NCBI RefSeq assembly: GCF_014873915.1
Contig: NZ_JADBEJ010000005.1
Coordinates: forward strand, 3,534,001 to 3,598,000
Source of the DNA: Amycolatopsis roodepoortensis
Lineage (GTDB): Bacteria > Actinomycetota > Actinomycetes > Mycobacteriales > Pseudonocardiaceae
Reading direction: 5' to 3'
DNA: 64,000 nt
Shown: positions 1 through 7,293 of the stretch, piece after piece
How the letters are laid out: every line of letters begins with the position of its first letter
Position numbering within the stretch: position 1 is the stretch's first letter
Notes under the pieces: model-generated
Told to the model about the DNA's origin: nothing
Seen by the model: the letters and a program-made list of their open reading frames with translations, nothing else
The model's database searches: none
Program-made: the position numbers and the translations under genes

Positions 1-36
1 GTGGTGCTCGCGATCGGAGCCGCGGGCGTCTCGTGA
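1..36 (+). CDS. 3' end of an upstream gene (partial)
   Basis: An open frame enters from the left edge and stops with TGA at 34-36, reading VVLAIGAAGVS. The small hydrophobic residues could be the end of a membrane segment. Too little is present to name it; the 49 bases that follow, before the next start, hold only that gene's ribosome binding site. This may equally be chance open sequence. Confidence 0.3.
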   Translation: MVLAIGAAGVS

Positions 37-85
37 CCCGTTCGGACGATACGGTGGTGTCCCGCACGAACCAGGGGGCAACCGG

Positions 86-730
86 ATGAGCAGTTCCGAC
101 TCGCAGGACACACCGTCGACGTCGTCCTACACCGACTCGAACACCTTCTCGGACCCGACTGTGGTGTCTTCGGCGCCCGAAACCGTGTCGGGCCCGCAGC
201 CCTTTCAGCCACCGGAACCCTTCACCCCGCCTCCGCCGTTCGAGCCGCCCGCTCCGTTCGAGCCGCCTTCGGCTTCCGCGCCGGATCCTGCTCCCGAGCC
301 GGCTTCCGTTCCGGTTCCCGTCGAGACGTACGGGCAGGCCATCGACCCGCTGACCGCCGAGCCCGTGCCGCCGCCCTACGCGGCGCCGGAGCCGCCGGTC
401 CCGTCGGTGTACACGCCCGTGCCGTTGCCCGCGGCGTATCCGCCGCCGCAGCCGTACAACCCGTACGCGACGGTCGCTCCCCCGCGGTCGCAGGACAACG
501 GGATGGCGATCGCCGGACTGGTGTGCTCGCTCGTCGGGATCTGCTCCTGTGTGACGGTGATCGTCGGGCTGATCCTGGGGCACATCGGGCTGGCGCGGGC
601 GAACCGCGGCGAGGCGGGCGGGCGCGGCATGGCGCTCGCGGCGGTGATCATCGCCTACGTCGTGATCGCGCTGTACGTCGGTTTCATCGGCACGATGATC
701 ATTCTCGGGGTGAACGGCGAGCTCGAGTAG
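86..730 (+). CDS. DUF4190-type membrane protein with proline-rich N-terminus
   Basis: A 214-residue protein. Residues 1-135 are low-complexity, rich in Pro, Glu and Ser with repeated PPxPFxPP-like units, and would be cytoplasmic and disordered. Residues about 137-210 form two hydrophobic segments around a short loop with GLARANRGE, the usual arrangement of the DUF4190 family (two membrane helices with the GHIGLARANR motif between them). The start ATG has an AGGGGG ribosome binding site eight bases upstream. The function of the family is unknown; it is common beside proline-rich anchors in actinomycetes. No operon partner is evident, since the next gene is on the other strand. Confidence 0.8.
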   Translation: MSSSDSQDTPSTSSYTDSNTFSDPTVVSSAPETVSGPQPFQPPEPFTPPPPFEPPAPFEPPSASAPDPAPEPASVPVPVETYGQAIDPLTAEPVPPPYAAPEPPVPSVYTPVPLPAAYPPPQPYNPYATVAPPRSQDNGMAIAGLVCSLVGICSCVTVIVGLILGHIGLARANRGEAGGRGMALAAVIIAYVVIALYVGFIGTMIILGVNGELE

Positions 731-748
731 CGGCGTCGTCCGGGCGGC

Positions 749-1837
749 CTAGAGGTCGGCCGTCGTCACCGCGTTCTCCAAGGAGTGCAGGGAGACATAT
801 CGCTGCCGCTGCACGAAAGCCGAGCCTCGTCCGGTACCGAGATGAGGCAGTGCCTGCCGCAGCTGCCGGTGGTCGGGATGTCCTGGGCCGGTCAGCAGGA
901 AGACCTGATAGCGGCCATCCGTCCAGGTATCGTCCGACGTCTCGATGACCTTCGCGATCTTACGGTCGAAGCGATCCTCCGAAGCACCGAGCCGCGCTGC
1001 CTCTTCCGGAGACCACTCGACGTTGTCCCGGCGGTGAAGCACGGCGGGTACATCGAGCTTGACCTCACGGTCCGCGTAGAACGCCACACGCTCGATCGGC
1101 CGGAACGCCCGCCCGGATTGGCACACGTAAGCGGAGCAGGTCTCGTACAACGGCCAAGCGTGCTTCGCCGAAACGACGACGGTGTCGTCGATCGTGACCG
1201 GTCGCTGGGCGTAGACGGTCATCAGTCCGCTGCACCGCTTCAGCCAGCGCGCGGCATCCTTGTCGATGTACGCGGCCAGGTCGAAGATCTGGCGAAGCTC
1301 GAAGGGTATGTCGACGTTGATCGTCGAGTCGTGGTGCGCGAGCCGGTTCCGGAACTTGCGGACCCGCTCGACCGCGACGGCGACCTCCTTTCGCTTTCCC
1401 GACGAGTACGGGAAGGCGCGATGAAGACAATCGCGCCAGAGCTCCTCGTACTTGGGGCCGAGCAGACCTGACCAGAACCCGAAACTCAATCCGGCGATGA
1501 TCTGGTGCCGGGTTTCCTTTCGCTGGGGACGCAGCCGCTCCCGCACGGTGGCCACGGCCTCCGCCACATTCTCCCCGCCGGGAGTCGGCAGCAAGAACCA
1601 CGGAATGCCGCACTGGTCCTCTCGGAAATGCTCGCGAAGACACCGATCCAGAGCGTTACGAAGGAGCACCTCGAGATGGCCGACGACCTCGAAAGCGGCG
1701 GAGGAAGTTCGCGCGCTCCATTCGTACAACCGCAGGGCCGCGACCTTGTCCCCCGACGCTGCCTCGAGGTAGGGAGCCATCCGGGGTTCGGACAGCAGAT
1801 TCCAGACCATGGGCTCTTCGGTCTCGACGGACAGCAC
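749..1837 (-). CDS. Abi-like HEPN-domain protein with C-terminal extension
   Basis: A 362-residue protein. Residues about 35-190 resemble the Abi-like (abortive infection, AbiD/AbiF-type) family: an N-terminal helix with FEVVGHLEVLLRNALD and, at residues 163-168, RNRLAH, which fits the R-x4-6-H ribonuclease motif of HEPN domains. Residues about 220-362 form a second, unnamed region that includes VAFYADREVKLDVPAVLHR and YQVFLLTGPGHPDHRQ. The GTG start is supported by a TAGCAT -10 box six bases upstream, indicating a leaderless mRNA. Known Abi-like proteins stop phage growth by killing or arresting the host; that role here is inference. It stands alone, between convergent DUF4190 and a band-7 gene, without an obvious antitoxin gene. 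Confidence 0.72.
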   Translation of the reverse strand: MLSVETEEPMVWNLLSEPRMAPYLEAASGDKVAALRLYEWSARTSSAAFEVVGHLEVLLRNALDRCLREHFREDQCGIPWFLLPTPGGENVAEAVATVRERLRPQRKETRHQIIAGLSFGFWSGLLGPKYEELWRDCLHRAFPYSSGKRKEVAVAVERVRKFRNRLAHHDSTINVDIPFELRQIFDLAAYIDKDAARWLKRCSGLMTVYAQRPVTIDDTVVVSAKHAWPLYETCSAYVCQSGRAFRPIERVAFYADREVKLDVPAVLHRRDNVEWSPEEAARLGASEDRFDRKIAKVIETSDDTWTDGRYQVFLLTGPGHPDHRQLRQALPHLGTGRGSAFVQRQRYVSLHSLENAVTTADL

Positions 1838-1864
1838 CCGAAGATGCTACCGTCAGTGACGAAC

Positions 1865-1899
1865 GCCCCAGTGTCGCCTCTGATGCAAGCGCCTGGGGC
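1865..1899. terminator. Hairpin between band-7 gene and Abi-like gene
   Basis: GCCCCAG at 1865-1871 pairs with CTGGGGC at 1893-1899. It lies just past the stop of the minus-strand band-7 gene and just before the Abi-like promoter. There is no T-tract on the minus-strand side, so this is a weak terminator candidate. Confidence 0.35.
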
Positions 1900-1911
1900 T
1901 TCTTCATGCGC

Positions 1912-2742
1912 TCAGCTGCCCTCCCTGGGCGCCGGCGCCACCTGACCGTTGCCCTCTGAGACCTCCGGCTCCTCCGAAGACGTCTCCCGCTTCGGCGTGT
2001 TCGCGTCGAGGAAGCGCAAAAGCTCCACCGGGAACGGCAAGACCAGCGTCGAGTTCTTCTCCGCCGAGACCTGCACGACGGTTTCCAGCAGCCTCAGCTG
2101 CAACGCCGCCGGGGTGTCGGCCATGGTCGCGGCCGCCTGCGAAAGCTTGTGCGACGCCTGCAACTCGCCGTCGGCCGAGATGACCCGTGCCCGCCGTTCG
2201 CGTTCGGCTTCGGCCTGGCGCGACATCGAGCGTTTCATCGACTCCGGCAGCGCGACGTCCTTGATCTCGACGCGGTCGATGTGGATGCCCCAGTCCAAGG
2301 CCGGGCTGTCGATCATCAGCTCCAGGCCCTCGTTCAGCCGTTCGCGGTTCGACAGCAGGTCGTCGAGGTCGCTCTTGCCGATGATGGACCGCAGCGAGGT
2401 CTGCGCGACCTGGCCGACGGCCGAGCGGTAGTCCTGCACGTTGACCGCGGCCAGCACCGGGTCGATCACCTTGAAGTACACGACCGCGTCCACCCGCACG
2501 GTGACGTTGTCGCGGGTGATGCCGTCCTGCGCGGGGATCGGCATCGTGACGATCTGCATGTTGACCTTCTGCAGCCTGTCCGCGATCGGCACCAGCAGCG
2601 CGAGCCCCGGCTCCCGGATGGCGGGGCGCACCCGCCCGAACCGGAACACGAGACCGCGTTCGTACTGTTTCACCACGCGAAGGCTGGTCGCGAGCCAAGC
2701 ACCGCCCGCGACGGCGACCGCACTGAGAATCTCCACCACCAT
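1912..2742 (-). CDS. SPFH/band 7 (slipin-stomatin-like) membrane protein
   Basis: A 276-residue protein with one N-terminal membrane segment (about residues 2-18) followed by a full SPFH/band-7 domain: VKQYERGLVFRFGR, PIADRLQKVNMQ, the DNVTVRVDAVVYFKV strand and a DLDDLLSNRERLNEGL helix, then a charged coiled region (residues about 165-215). This is the slipin subgroup. Such proteins oligomerise at the membrane and organise microdomains or regulate membrane proteases. An NfeD partner, usual for some slipins, is not adjacent. A GGGAG ribosome binding site precedes the ATG. Confidence 0.88.
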   Translation of the reverse strand: MVVEILSAVAVAGGAWLATSLRVVKQYERGLVFRFGRVRPAIREPGLALLVPIADRLQKVNMQIVTMPIPAQDGITRDNVTVRVDAVVYFKVIDPVLAAVNVQDYRSAVGQVAQTSLRSIIGKSDLDDLLSNRERLNEGLELMIDSPALDWGIHIDRVEIKDVALPESMKRSMSRQAEAERERRARVISADGELQASHKLSQAAATMADTPAALQLRLLETVVQVSAEKNSTLVLPFPVELLRFLDANTPKRETSSEEPEVSEGNGQVAPAPREGS

Positions 2743-2830
2743 GGCTGCTCCCGGGGTTGTTCTCGCTGTTCACGGTACGCCCGGCGGGTCACGAGGGAAA
2801 CACGGTGGACAGGCCTGCCAAGGTGGGTTC

Positions 2831-3742
2831 GTGACCGGTTTCAAGATCCCGCCCAAGTTCCTCGACCGCGCCGCCGACCTCGGGCCGGGGGCGGCCGAGT
2901 GGCTCGATTCCCTCCCGTTCCTCGCCGAGAAGTACACCGCCAAGTGGCAGCTGGAATACGACGGCGAGGCGATGCACGGCTTCGTCGGCGTCGCGCAGCC
3001 CGTGCGCCGCGCCGACGGCTCCCCCGCGATCCTCAAACTCGGCTGGCCGCACGAGGAATCCGACGACGAACCGCTCGCACTGTCCACTTGGGCCGGTCAG
3101 GGCGCGGTCCTGATGTACGACAACGTGCCCGAGGACGGCGTCCTGCTCCTGGAGCGGCTCGACGCGAGCCGGTCGCTCGAAACCGAGCCGATCAAGGAGG
3201 CCGTCGAGACCGTCGGCGCCCTGGCACGACGGCTGGCCGTCCCCGCTCCCGCCACGCTGCGGCGATCCCTTCGCGAGGAAGCCGCGGAACTGGCCGAGGA
3301 ACTCCCGGAGACCTGGAGCGAGCTGGGGGAACCGTTCGATCGCAAGTACATCGACGCCGCCGTGGAGATCTGCGCGAACCTCGGGCCGGAGGCCGGTGAG
3401 CTGGTGGTGAACGAGGACCTCCATTTCGAGAACGTCCTCGCCGGTGACCGCGAACCGTGGCTGGTGATCGACCCGAAACCGCTTTCGGGTGACCTCGAGT
3501 TCGGCGCGATCTCGATCCTCTGGAACCGGGCAGAAGAGTCCACAATGGACGAAAAACTCGCGTGGTTCGCCGCGGCCGCCGGGGTGGACGCCGGACGCGC
3601 GCGAGCGTGGACGCTGGTCCGCGCGGTGCAGAACTGGACCTGGCTGTACGAAGACCTCGCCGAGGGAGCCTCGCCCGAAAGTCTCGCCGAAGACCCGGCC
3701 TACGCCGCCGTCCCCGGAATCGCCGCCTGGGCATTGCGGTGA
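2831..3742 (+). CDS. Aminoglycoside/hydroxyurea phosphotransferase-family kinase
   Basis: A 303-residue protein of the APH(6)/hydroxyurea-kinase family (streptomycin 6-kinase-like). The family phosphorylates small hydroxylated molecules with ATP. Visible parts are PAILKLGWP (nucleotide-binding lysine), LLLERLD, the catalytic-loop region VVNEDLHFENVLAG and the metal-binding VIDPKPLSGD. The usual HGD of the catalytic loop reads NED, so the histidine is absent, although the aspartate and the downstream Asn remain. The GTG start was chosen because the family homology begins at FKIPPKFLD. A paralogue lies at 41348-42235. The substrate is unknown and a resistance role is not established. Confidence 0.8.
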   Translation: MTGFKIPPKFLDRAADLGPGAAEWLDSLPFLAEKYTAKWQLEYDGEAMHGFVGVAQPVRRADGSPAILKLGWPHEESDDEPLALSTWAGQGAVLMYDNVPEDGVLLLERLDASRSLETEPIKEAVETVGALARRLAVPAPATLRRSLREEAAELAEELPETWSELGEPFDRKYIDAAVEICANLGPEAGELVVNEDLHFENVLAGDREPWLVIDPKPLSGDLEFGAISILWNRAEESTMDEKLAWFAAAAGVDAGRARAWTLVRAVQNWTWLYEDLAEGASPESLAEDPAYAAVPGIAAWALR

Positions 3743-3786
3743 TCACACGAATCGTCTCCGGCCGCGGGAGCGGATAACCTTCGGGC

Positions 3787-5085
3787 ATGGCAGCCGTGAA
3801 CAGGGTATTCGCAGCTCAGCTGGCCGGTTTGCCGGTTTTCGGCCCCGATGGTGAATCGATCGGCAAGGTGCGGGACCTGGTGGCGGGCCTGCGCCTGGAC
3901 CAGCAACCGCCGCGGATCCTGGGCATCGTGGTCGAGCTGACGACGAGGCGGCGGGTCTTCGTGCCGATGTTGCGCGTGACCTCGATCGAACCCAGCGCGA
4001 TCACGCTCGCCACCGGGTCGGTGAACATGCGGCGGTTCCATCAGCGGCCCAACGAGGTGCTGGTGGTCGGGCAGCTGTTCGACGCGCACGCCACCCTCGC
4101 CGGCTCGGACACACGGGTCACCGTCGTCGACGCCGGCATGGAGCCGACACGCACGCGGGACTGGGTGCTCGCGAAGCTCGCGATCCGGGAACGGTCGAGC
4201 AGGCTCGGCCTCGGCAGACGGCGTTCGGCGATGCAGGTGCTGCCGTGGGCGGAAGTGTCCGGACTCGGGCTCACCGACCTGACCGGCCAGACCCAGGGCG
4301 CGGCGCAGCTGCTGATGCTGTTCGACACCATGCGCGCGGCCGACGTCGCCGCCACGGTCCGCGACCTGCCGCTCAAACGACGGCACGAGGTCGCCGACGC
4401 GATGGACGACGAACACCTCGCCGACGTCATCGAGGAGCTTCCCGAAGACGACCAGAAGGAACTGCTGTCCTACCTCGCCGAGGAACGCGCCGCCGACATC
4501 CTCGAGGCAATGGATCCCGACGACGCCGCCGACCTGCTGGCCGAACTGGCCCCCGCCGAGCAGAACCGGTTCCTGGAGCTGATGGAACCCGAGGAGTCGG
4601 CACCAGTGAAGCGGTTGCTGGAGTACTCCTCCGACACCGCGGGCGGGTTGATGACCCCCGAGCCGGTGGTACTGACGCCGGACGCCACGGTCGCCGAGGC
4701 GCTCGCGCATATCCGCAACGCGGACCTCCCGGTGGCGCTGGCGAGCATGGTGTTCGTCTGCCGACCGCCGACCGAGACACCGACCGGGCGGTTCGTCGGC
4801 GTCGTCCACTTCCAGCGGCTGCTGCGCGAACCACCCGCGGAGATGGTGGCGAGCGCCATCGACTCCCAGCTGCCCGCGCTGAAGCCGAACGCCTCGTTGT
4901 CCGAGGTCACGCGGTACTTCGCCGCCTACAACCTCACCTGCGGGCCGGTGGTGGACGCCGAAGACCACCTGCTCGGCGCGGTCACCGTCGACGACGTCCT
5001 CGACCACCTGCTCCCGGAGGACTGGCGCGAGACCGGGCTGCACGACATCACCGGCGAGATCACCGAGGAGACCGAACGTGCCTGA
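3787..5085 (+). CDS. MgtE N-terminal/CBS domain protein with PRC-barrel, lacking the channel
   Basis: A 432-residue soluble protein. Residues about 5-75 look like a PRC-barrel (LPVFGPDGESIGKVRDLV). Residues about 190-300 are an MgtE N-domain made of Asp/Glu-rich helical repeats (LADVIEELPEDDQKEL, ADILEAMDPDDAADLL). A CBS pair follows, ending with GAVTVDDVLDHLLPEDW. Full MgtE magnesium channels continue with five membrane helices; none are present here, so it is a sensor-like module without its pore. The same form occurs at the matching M. tuberculosis locus (Rv1232c). TAACCT six bases before the ATG indicates a leaderless mRNA. It overlaps the DUF1003 gene by eight bases. Confidence 0.86.
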   Translation: MAAVNRVFAAQLAGLPVFGPDGESIGKVRDLVAGLRLDQQPPRILGIVVELTTRRRVFVPMLRVTSIEPSAITLATGSVNMRRFHQRPNEVLVVGQLFDAHATLAGSDTRVTVVDAGMEPTRTRDWVLAKLAIRERSSRLGLGRRRSAMQVLPWAEVSGLGLTDLTGQTQGAAQLLMLFDTMRAADVAATVRDLPLKRRHEVADAMDDEHLADVIEELPEDDQKELLSYLAEERAADILEAMDPDDAADLLAELAPAEQNRFLELMEPEESAPVKRLLEYSSDTAGGLMTPEPVVLTPDATVAEALAHIRNADLPVALASMVFVCRPPTETPTGRFVGVVHFQRLLREPPAEMVASAIDSQLPALKPNASLSEVTRYFAAYNLTCGPVVDAEDHLLGAVTVDDVLDHLLPEDWRETGLHDITGEITEETERA

Positions 5086-5587
5086 ACTTTTGCCCGGGCG
5101 GCGGCTGGACCAGCCCCGCGGCCAGAGCCGGTTCAGGCTGAACATCGACCCCGATTCGTTCGGCCGGTTCACCGAACGGATCGCGCGGTTCCTCGGCACC
5201 GGCAAGTACCTGTTCTGGCAGACGCTGATCGTCATCGTCTGGATCGTGCTGAACCTGGTCGCGGTCTCGCTGCGATGGGACCCGTACCCGTTCATCCTGC
5301 TGAACCTGGCATTTTCGACGCAGGCCGCGTACGCCGCGCCGCTGATCCTGCTGGCGCAGAACCGGCAGGACGATCGCGACCGCGTCTCGCTGGAAGAGGA
5401 CCGGAACCGCGCCGCGCAGACCAAGGCCGACACCGAATACCTCGCGCGGGAGCTGGCGTCGCTGCGGATCGCGCTCGGCGAGGTGGCCACGCGGGACTTC
5501 CTGCGGGGCGAGCTCGACCGGCTCCGTGAGGATCTCGACGCCAAGCCGCGCAAGGCCAAACCCGACCGCACGCCTACCGGTACGTAA
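5078..5587 (+). CDS. DUF1003 membrane protein
   Basis: A 169-residue protein with two membrane helices (about residues 46-68 and 75-98) and the family signature NLAFSTQAAYAAPLILLAQNRQDDRDR, followed by a charged helical tail predicted to be cytoplasmic. DUF1003 has no assigned activity. The start overlaps the end of the MgtE-like gene, so the two are probably translated together, which suggests a joint role in cation sensing or transport. That role is inference from position. Confidence 0.87.
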   Translation: MPELLPGRRLDQPRGQSRFRLNIDPDSFGRFTERIARFLGTGKYLFWQTLIVIVWIVLNLVAVSLRWDPYPFILLNLAFSTQAAYAAPLILLAQNRQDDRDRVSLEEDRNRAAQTKADTEYLARELASLRIALGEVATRDFLRGELDRLREDLDAKPRKAKPDRTPTGT

Positions 5588-5596
5588 CATGGACCT

Positions 5597-6742
5597 GTGA
5601 CCAGTACGCAGCAACTCCCCAGCGTCGACGATGTCCGCACCGCGCTGAAGGCCGTGTACGACCCGGAGATCAAGAAACCGATCACCGAACTCGGCATGGT
5701 CAAGGACGTGGAGGTCGGCTCGGACGGTGTGGTCACCGTCGGGATCTACCTGACGGTCGCCGGCTGCCCGCTGAAGGCGACCCTGACCAACGACACCACC
5801 GAAGCCGTCAAGAAGCTCCCCGGCGTCAGCGACGTCCGGGTCGAGCTCGACGTGATGAGCGACGAGCAACGCACGGAGCTGCGGAAATCGCTGCGCGGTG
5901 ACGCCGCGGAGCCGGTGATCCCGTTCGCGCAGCCGGGTTCGCTGACGCGGGTCTACTGCGTCGCGTCCGGCAAGGGCGGCGTCGGCAAGTCCTCGGTGAC
6001 GGTGAACCTCGCGGCCGCGATGGCCGAACGCGGGCTTTCCGTCGGCGTGGTCGACGCGGACATCTACGGGCACTCGGTGCCGCGGATGCTCGGCGCGCGG
6101 GAGAAGCCGACCAAGGTCGACACCATGATCATGCCGCCGCAGGCGCACGGCGTGAAGGTCATCTCGATCGGCATGTTCACCCCGGGCAACCAGCCCGTCG
6201 TGTGGCGCGGGCCGATGCTGCACCGCGCGCTGCAGCAGTTCCTCGCCGACGTGTTCTGGGGCGACCTCGACATCCTGCTGCTGGACCTGCCGCCGGGCAC
6301 CGGCGACATCGCGATCTCGGTGGCGCAGCTCATCCCGAACGCGGAGATCCTGGTCGTCACGACCCCGCAGCAGGCGGCCGCCGAGGTGGCCGAGCGCGCG
6401 GGCGCGATCGCGCTCCAGACGCGGCAGCGCGTGGCCGGGGTCATCGAGAACATGTCGTGGCTGGAGACGCCCGACGGGCAGAAGATGGAGATCTTCGGCT
6501 CCGGTGGCGGGCAGTCCGTGGCCGACTCGCTGTCGAAGTCGGTCGGGTCGACCGTGCCGCTGCTCGGGCAGGTCCCGATGGACCCGCGGGTGGTCTCCAA
6601 CGGCGACGCCGGGACGCCGATCGTGCTGGCCGAGCCGGACGCGCCGGCGTCGCTCGTGCTCAAGGAGGCGGCGAAGAAGCTGACCGTCCGGGCACGCGGG
6701 CTGGCCGGGATGATGCTGAACGTCACCCCCGCGGGCCGCTGA
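5597..6742 (+). CDS. mrp: Mrp/NBP35-type P-loop iron-sulfur carrier ATPase
   Basis: A 381-residue cytosolic ATPase. Residues about 5-85 are the MIP18/DUF59 domain (VYDPEIKKPITELGMV) and the rest is the Mrp NTPase with the deviant Walker A GKGGVGKSSVTVN, DADIYGHSVPR, and DLPPGTGD. The family carries and delivers Fe-S clusters. The C-terminal CPxC pair that bridges the cluster between subunits in enteric Mrp is absent: the region reads NMSWLETPDGQKMEIFG. TAACAT six bases before the GTG marks a leaderless start. Its place next to tatB, htrA and sigE matches M. tuberculosis. Confidence 0.93.
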   Translation: MTSTQQLPSVDDVRTALKAVYDPEIKKPITELGMVKDVEVGSDGVVTVGIYLTVAGCPLKATLTNDTTEAVKKLPGVSDVRVELDVMSDEQRTELRKSLRGDAAEPVIPFAQPGSLTRVYCVASGKGGVGKSSVTVNLAAAMAERGLSVGVVDADIYGHSVPRMLGAREKPTKVDTMIMPPQAHGVKVISIGMFTPGNQPVVWRGPMLHRALQQFLADVFWGDLDILLLDLPPGTGDIAISVAQLIPNAEILVVTTPQQAAAEVAERAGAIALQTRQRVAGVIENMSWLETPDGQKMEIFGSGGGQSVADSLSKSVGSTVPLLGQVPMDPRVVSNGDAGTPIVLAEPDAPASLVLKEAAKKLTVRARGLAGMMLNVTPAGR

Positions 6743-6748
6743 CCTTAC

Positions 6749-6810
6749 GCATTTAGTCCTCTGGATGCGGTACTTGCACACGCAAGGACCGCATCCAGAG
6801 GACTAAATGC
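6749..6810. terminator. Perfect 23-bp inverted repeat between mrp and tatB
   Basis: Arms 6749-6771 and 6788-6810 are exact complements (GCATTTAGTCCTCTGG at the outer end). The 16-base spacer contains its own small stem, CTTGC/GCAAG. It lies between two convergent genes and is likely a bidirectional terminator. A related half copy, CATTCAGAGGACTAAACGC, occurs at 54905-54923, so the sequence belongs to a repeat family. Confidence 0.7.
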
Positions 6811-6818
6811 ATTAGGGG

Positions 6819-7238
6819 TCAGGTGGCGTCCGGGTCGACCGGCGGGCGCTCGCCCGGCTTCAGCGGCTCCGGCTGCGAAGCGGTCGCCGGGTAGCCGTTG
6901 GGCTTGGCGGCGCCGTTGGACCCGTTGGCGCCATTGGTGCCGTTGATGTTGTTGATCCCCAGCGGATCCGAGTCACCGTCGAACAGGTGCTGGGTGACGA
7001 CCCGCTTCGGGTCGAAGTTCCGCAGGCCCCTCAGGTCCTCCAGCGGCTTGCGCAACTGATCGAACTCCGGGCCCATCTCCTCGCGCAGCTGCGTCTTGGC
7101 GCCGGTCGCGAAGTCGCGGACCTTGCGGACGCTCTTCGCCACCCAGGACGCCGCTTCGGGCAGCCGTTCCGGACCGAGGATGAAAAGACCCGCGACGACG
7201 ATGATGAGGATCTCTCCCCAGCCGACACTCTCGAACAC
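6819..7238 (-). CDS. tatB: Sec-independent (twin-arginine) translocase subunit TatB
   Basis: A 139-residue protein with the classical TatB layout: a short N-terminal membrane helix (residues 5-22, WGEILIIVVAGLFILGPERLP), the conserved Gly-Pro hinge, an amphipathic helix (residues 25-60) and a hydrophilic, Asn/Pro-rich tail with an NGTNGANGSNG repeat. TatB docks folded substrates carrying RR signal peptides onto TatC. The GTG start has a GGAGG eleven bases upstream. Placement next to the HtrA-like protease and sigE is conserved in actinobacteria. Confidence 0.93.
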   Translation of the reverse strand: MFESVGWGEILIIVVAGLFILGPERLPEAASWVAKSVRKVRDFATGAKTQLREEMGPEFDQLRKPLEDLRGLRNFDPKRVVTQHLFDGDSDPLGINNINGTNGANGSNGAAKPNGYPATASQPEPLKPGERPPVDPDAT

Positions 7239-7293
7239 CCGTGTGAACCTCCGCCTCGGCGTCTTCCCCGTTCAGGGTACCCGGCCGAACCCG

